From contig NZ_JAKKOT010000007.1 of the NCBI RefSeq assembly GCF_021739025.1, positions 248,001-312,000 of the forward strand: a DNA stretch of 64,000 nt, in the 5' to 3' direction. This document shows positions 63,519-64,000 of this stretch, piece by piece; within the stretch, counting starts at the first letter, position 1; every line of letters starts with the position of its first letter. The notes beneath the pieces were generated by a model that was not told the origin of the DNA, did no database searches, and worked only from the letters and a program-made list of their open reading frames with translations. Source of the DNA: Gordonia liuliyuniae (GTDB lineage: Bacteria > Actinomycetota > Actinomycetes > Mycobacteriales > Mycobacteriaceae). The position numbers were made by a program, and so were the translations under genes.

Positions 63519-63987
63519 GCTCGTCGGGGTTCGGGTTGACGTCGGTCGAGCCGCTGCCGCGCGGCTCCTCGTCGGGGAATGCGAAGCGTCGCAGCGCCCA
63601 GAATCGGAATGCCATGCCGAACAGGTTGCCGATGATGAACGCGAGTAAGAAGTCGAGGACGGCGAGCTCAAGGCCCGCCAAATTCTCACGCATCCCGAAG
63701 ACGTTGTTGGCCAACCAGAGCGGGGCCGCGGTGAGAAGCACCGCGACGCCGCTGATCAGGAAGAACAGCAGGGCTTCGTGGTGTCGTTCGCGTCCGCCGC
63801 GATTCTTGAACGCCCACTCGCGGTTGAGGATGTAACTCAGGATCGTCGCGACGACGCCGGAGATGATCCGGGCGACCACTGGTTTCTGTTCGAGAACGGT
63901 GAACGCGAGCATGTAGTAGATCGCGGTGTCGATGACGAATGTCGTGCCGCCGACGATGGCGAATTTGATGAGCTCGCTGTGCTTCAT
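63490..63987 (-). CDS. GtrA-family membrane protein
   Basis: A 165-residue protein with four helices typical of GtrA: IKFAIVGGTTFVIDTAIYY, ARIISGVVATILSYILNREW, FFLISGVAVLLTAAPLW, and FLLAFIIGNLFGMAFRFWALRRFAF (seen as one stretch). A charged C-terminal tail follows. GtrA proteins act in flipping or placing lipid-linked sugars for cell-wall polysaccharide. The place corresponds to Rv3277. The C-terminal coding end overlaps the histidine kinase gene by 29 bases, tail to tail. Confidence 0.92.
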   Translation of the reverse strand: MKHSELIKFAIVGGTTFVIDTAIYYMLAFTVLEQKPVVARIISGVVATILSYILNREWAFKNRGGRERHHEALLFFLISGVAVLLTAAPLWLANNVFGMRENLAGLELAVLDFLLAFIIGNLFGMAFRFWALRRFAFPDEEPRGSGSTDVNPNPDELTDEELGHA

Positions 63988-64000
63988 GACGAGCCGGTGG

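Overview
The window is high-GC actinobacterial DNA. I place it in the Mycobacteriales, most likely Gordonia or a close relative. Evidence: gene order matches the Mycobacterium tuberculosis Rv3277-Rv3308 neighbourhood in broken blocks (pmmB-deoD, an amidohydrolase, a Rv3304-like gene, lpdA, glpD, nei-lhr, accA3, sufE-sseA-maf-accE-accD5-birA, a Rv3278c-like PH-domain protein, gtrA). There is also a KstR-type operator, a single-chain long-chain acyl-CoA carboxylase and a mycobacterial-type PrpR. The genus is inference; no rRNA or tRNA gene was seen.

Layout. 1-4.7 kb: a truncated secreted/anchored protein, pmmB and deoD in one operon, then divergent enoyl-CoA hydratase and M20 amidohydrolase. 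4.8-8.3 kb: a gamma-glutamylcyclotransferase-like gene, lpdA and an MFS pump. 8.27-11.41 kb: a two-gene accessory island bounded by exact 45-bp direct repeats of a terminator hairpin. 11.4-12.3 kb: a SRPBCC/ArsR pair with a perfect operator. 12.3-15.7 kb: divergent glpK and glpD. 15.7-21.7 kb: PPOX protein, Nei glycosylase and the Lhr helicase. 21.7-23.5 kb: a cobalamin riboswitch driving the cobalt transporter cbtB-cbtA and a histidine-phosphatase-like protein that has lost its catalytic residues. 23.5-28.6 kb: an orphan gene, an acyl-CoA dehydrogenase behind a KstR box, an EthA-like Baeyer-Villiger monooxygenase and a divergent PucR-type regulator. 28.7-33.8 kb: prpR and prpDBC (methylcitrate cycle). 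33.8-36.5 kb: metE under a second cobalamin riboswitch. 36.5-43.6 kb: putP, putA and a PucR-type proline regulator. 43.7-60.1 kb: MscS channel, then a concentration of biotin-enzyme genes (single-chain LCC carboxylase, accA3, accD5, accE, biotin ligase birA) interleaved with a PapA-like condensation protein, sufE, sseA, a zinc metallopeptidase and maf. 60.1-64 kb: two membrane proteins, a two-component system and a GtrA protein.

How the genes work together. Propionyl-CoA metabolism is covered twice: carboxylation by AccA3/AccD5/AccE with BirA, and oxidation by PrpDBC under PrpR. Acyl-CoA and possibly sterol oxidation (KstR box, acyl-CoA dehydrogenase, monooxygenase) would feed it. Cobalamin status is read at two places: cobalt uptake (cbtBA) and the B12-independent methionine synthase (metE), both behind riboswitches.

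Two structural habits stand out. Several convergent gene pairs are closed by long near-perfect palindromes (arms 14-27 bp), and one of these is the site of the island. Several genes carry in-frame 15- or 18-bp tandem repeats (nei, lhr, the cbt-linked phosphatase-like gene, the PH-domain gene, prpC). The strongest candidates for something new are the repeat-bounded island and the cbt-linked pseudo-phosphatase.
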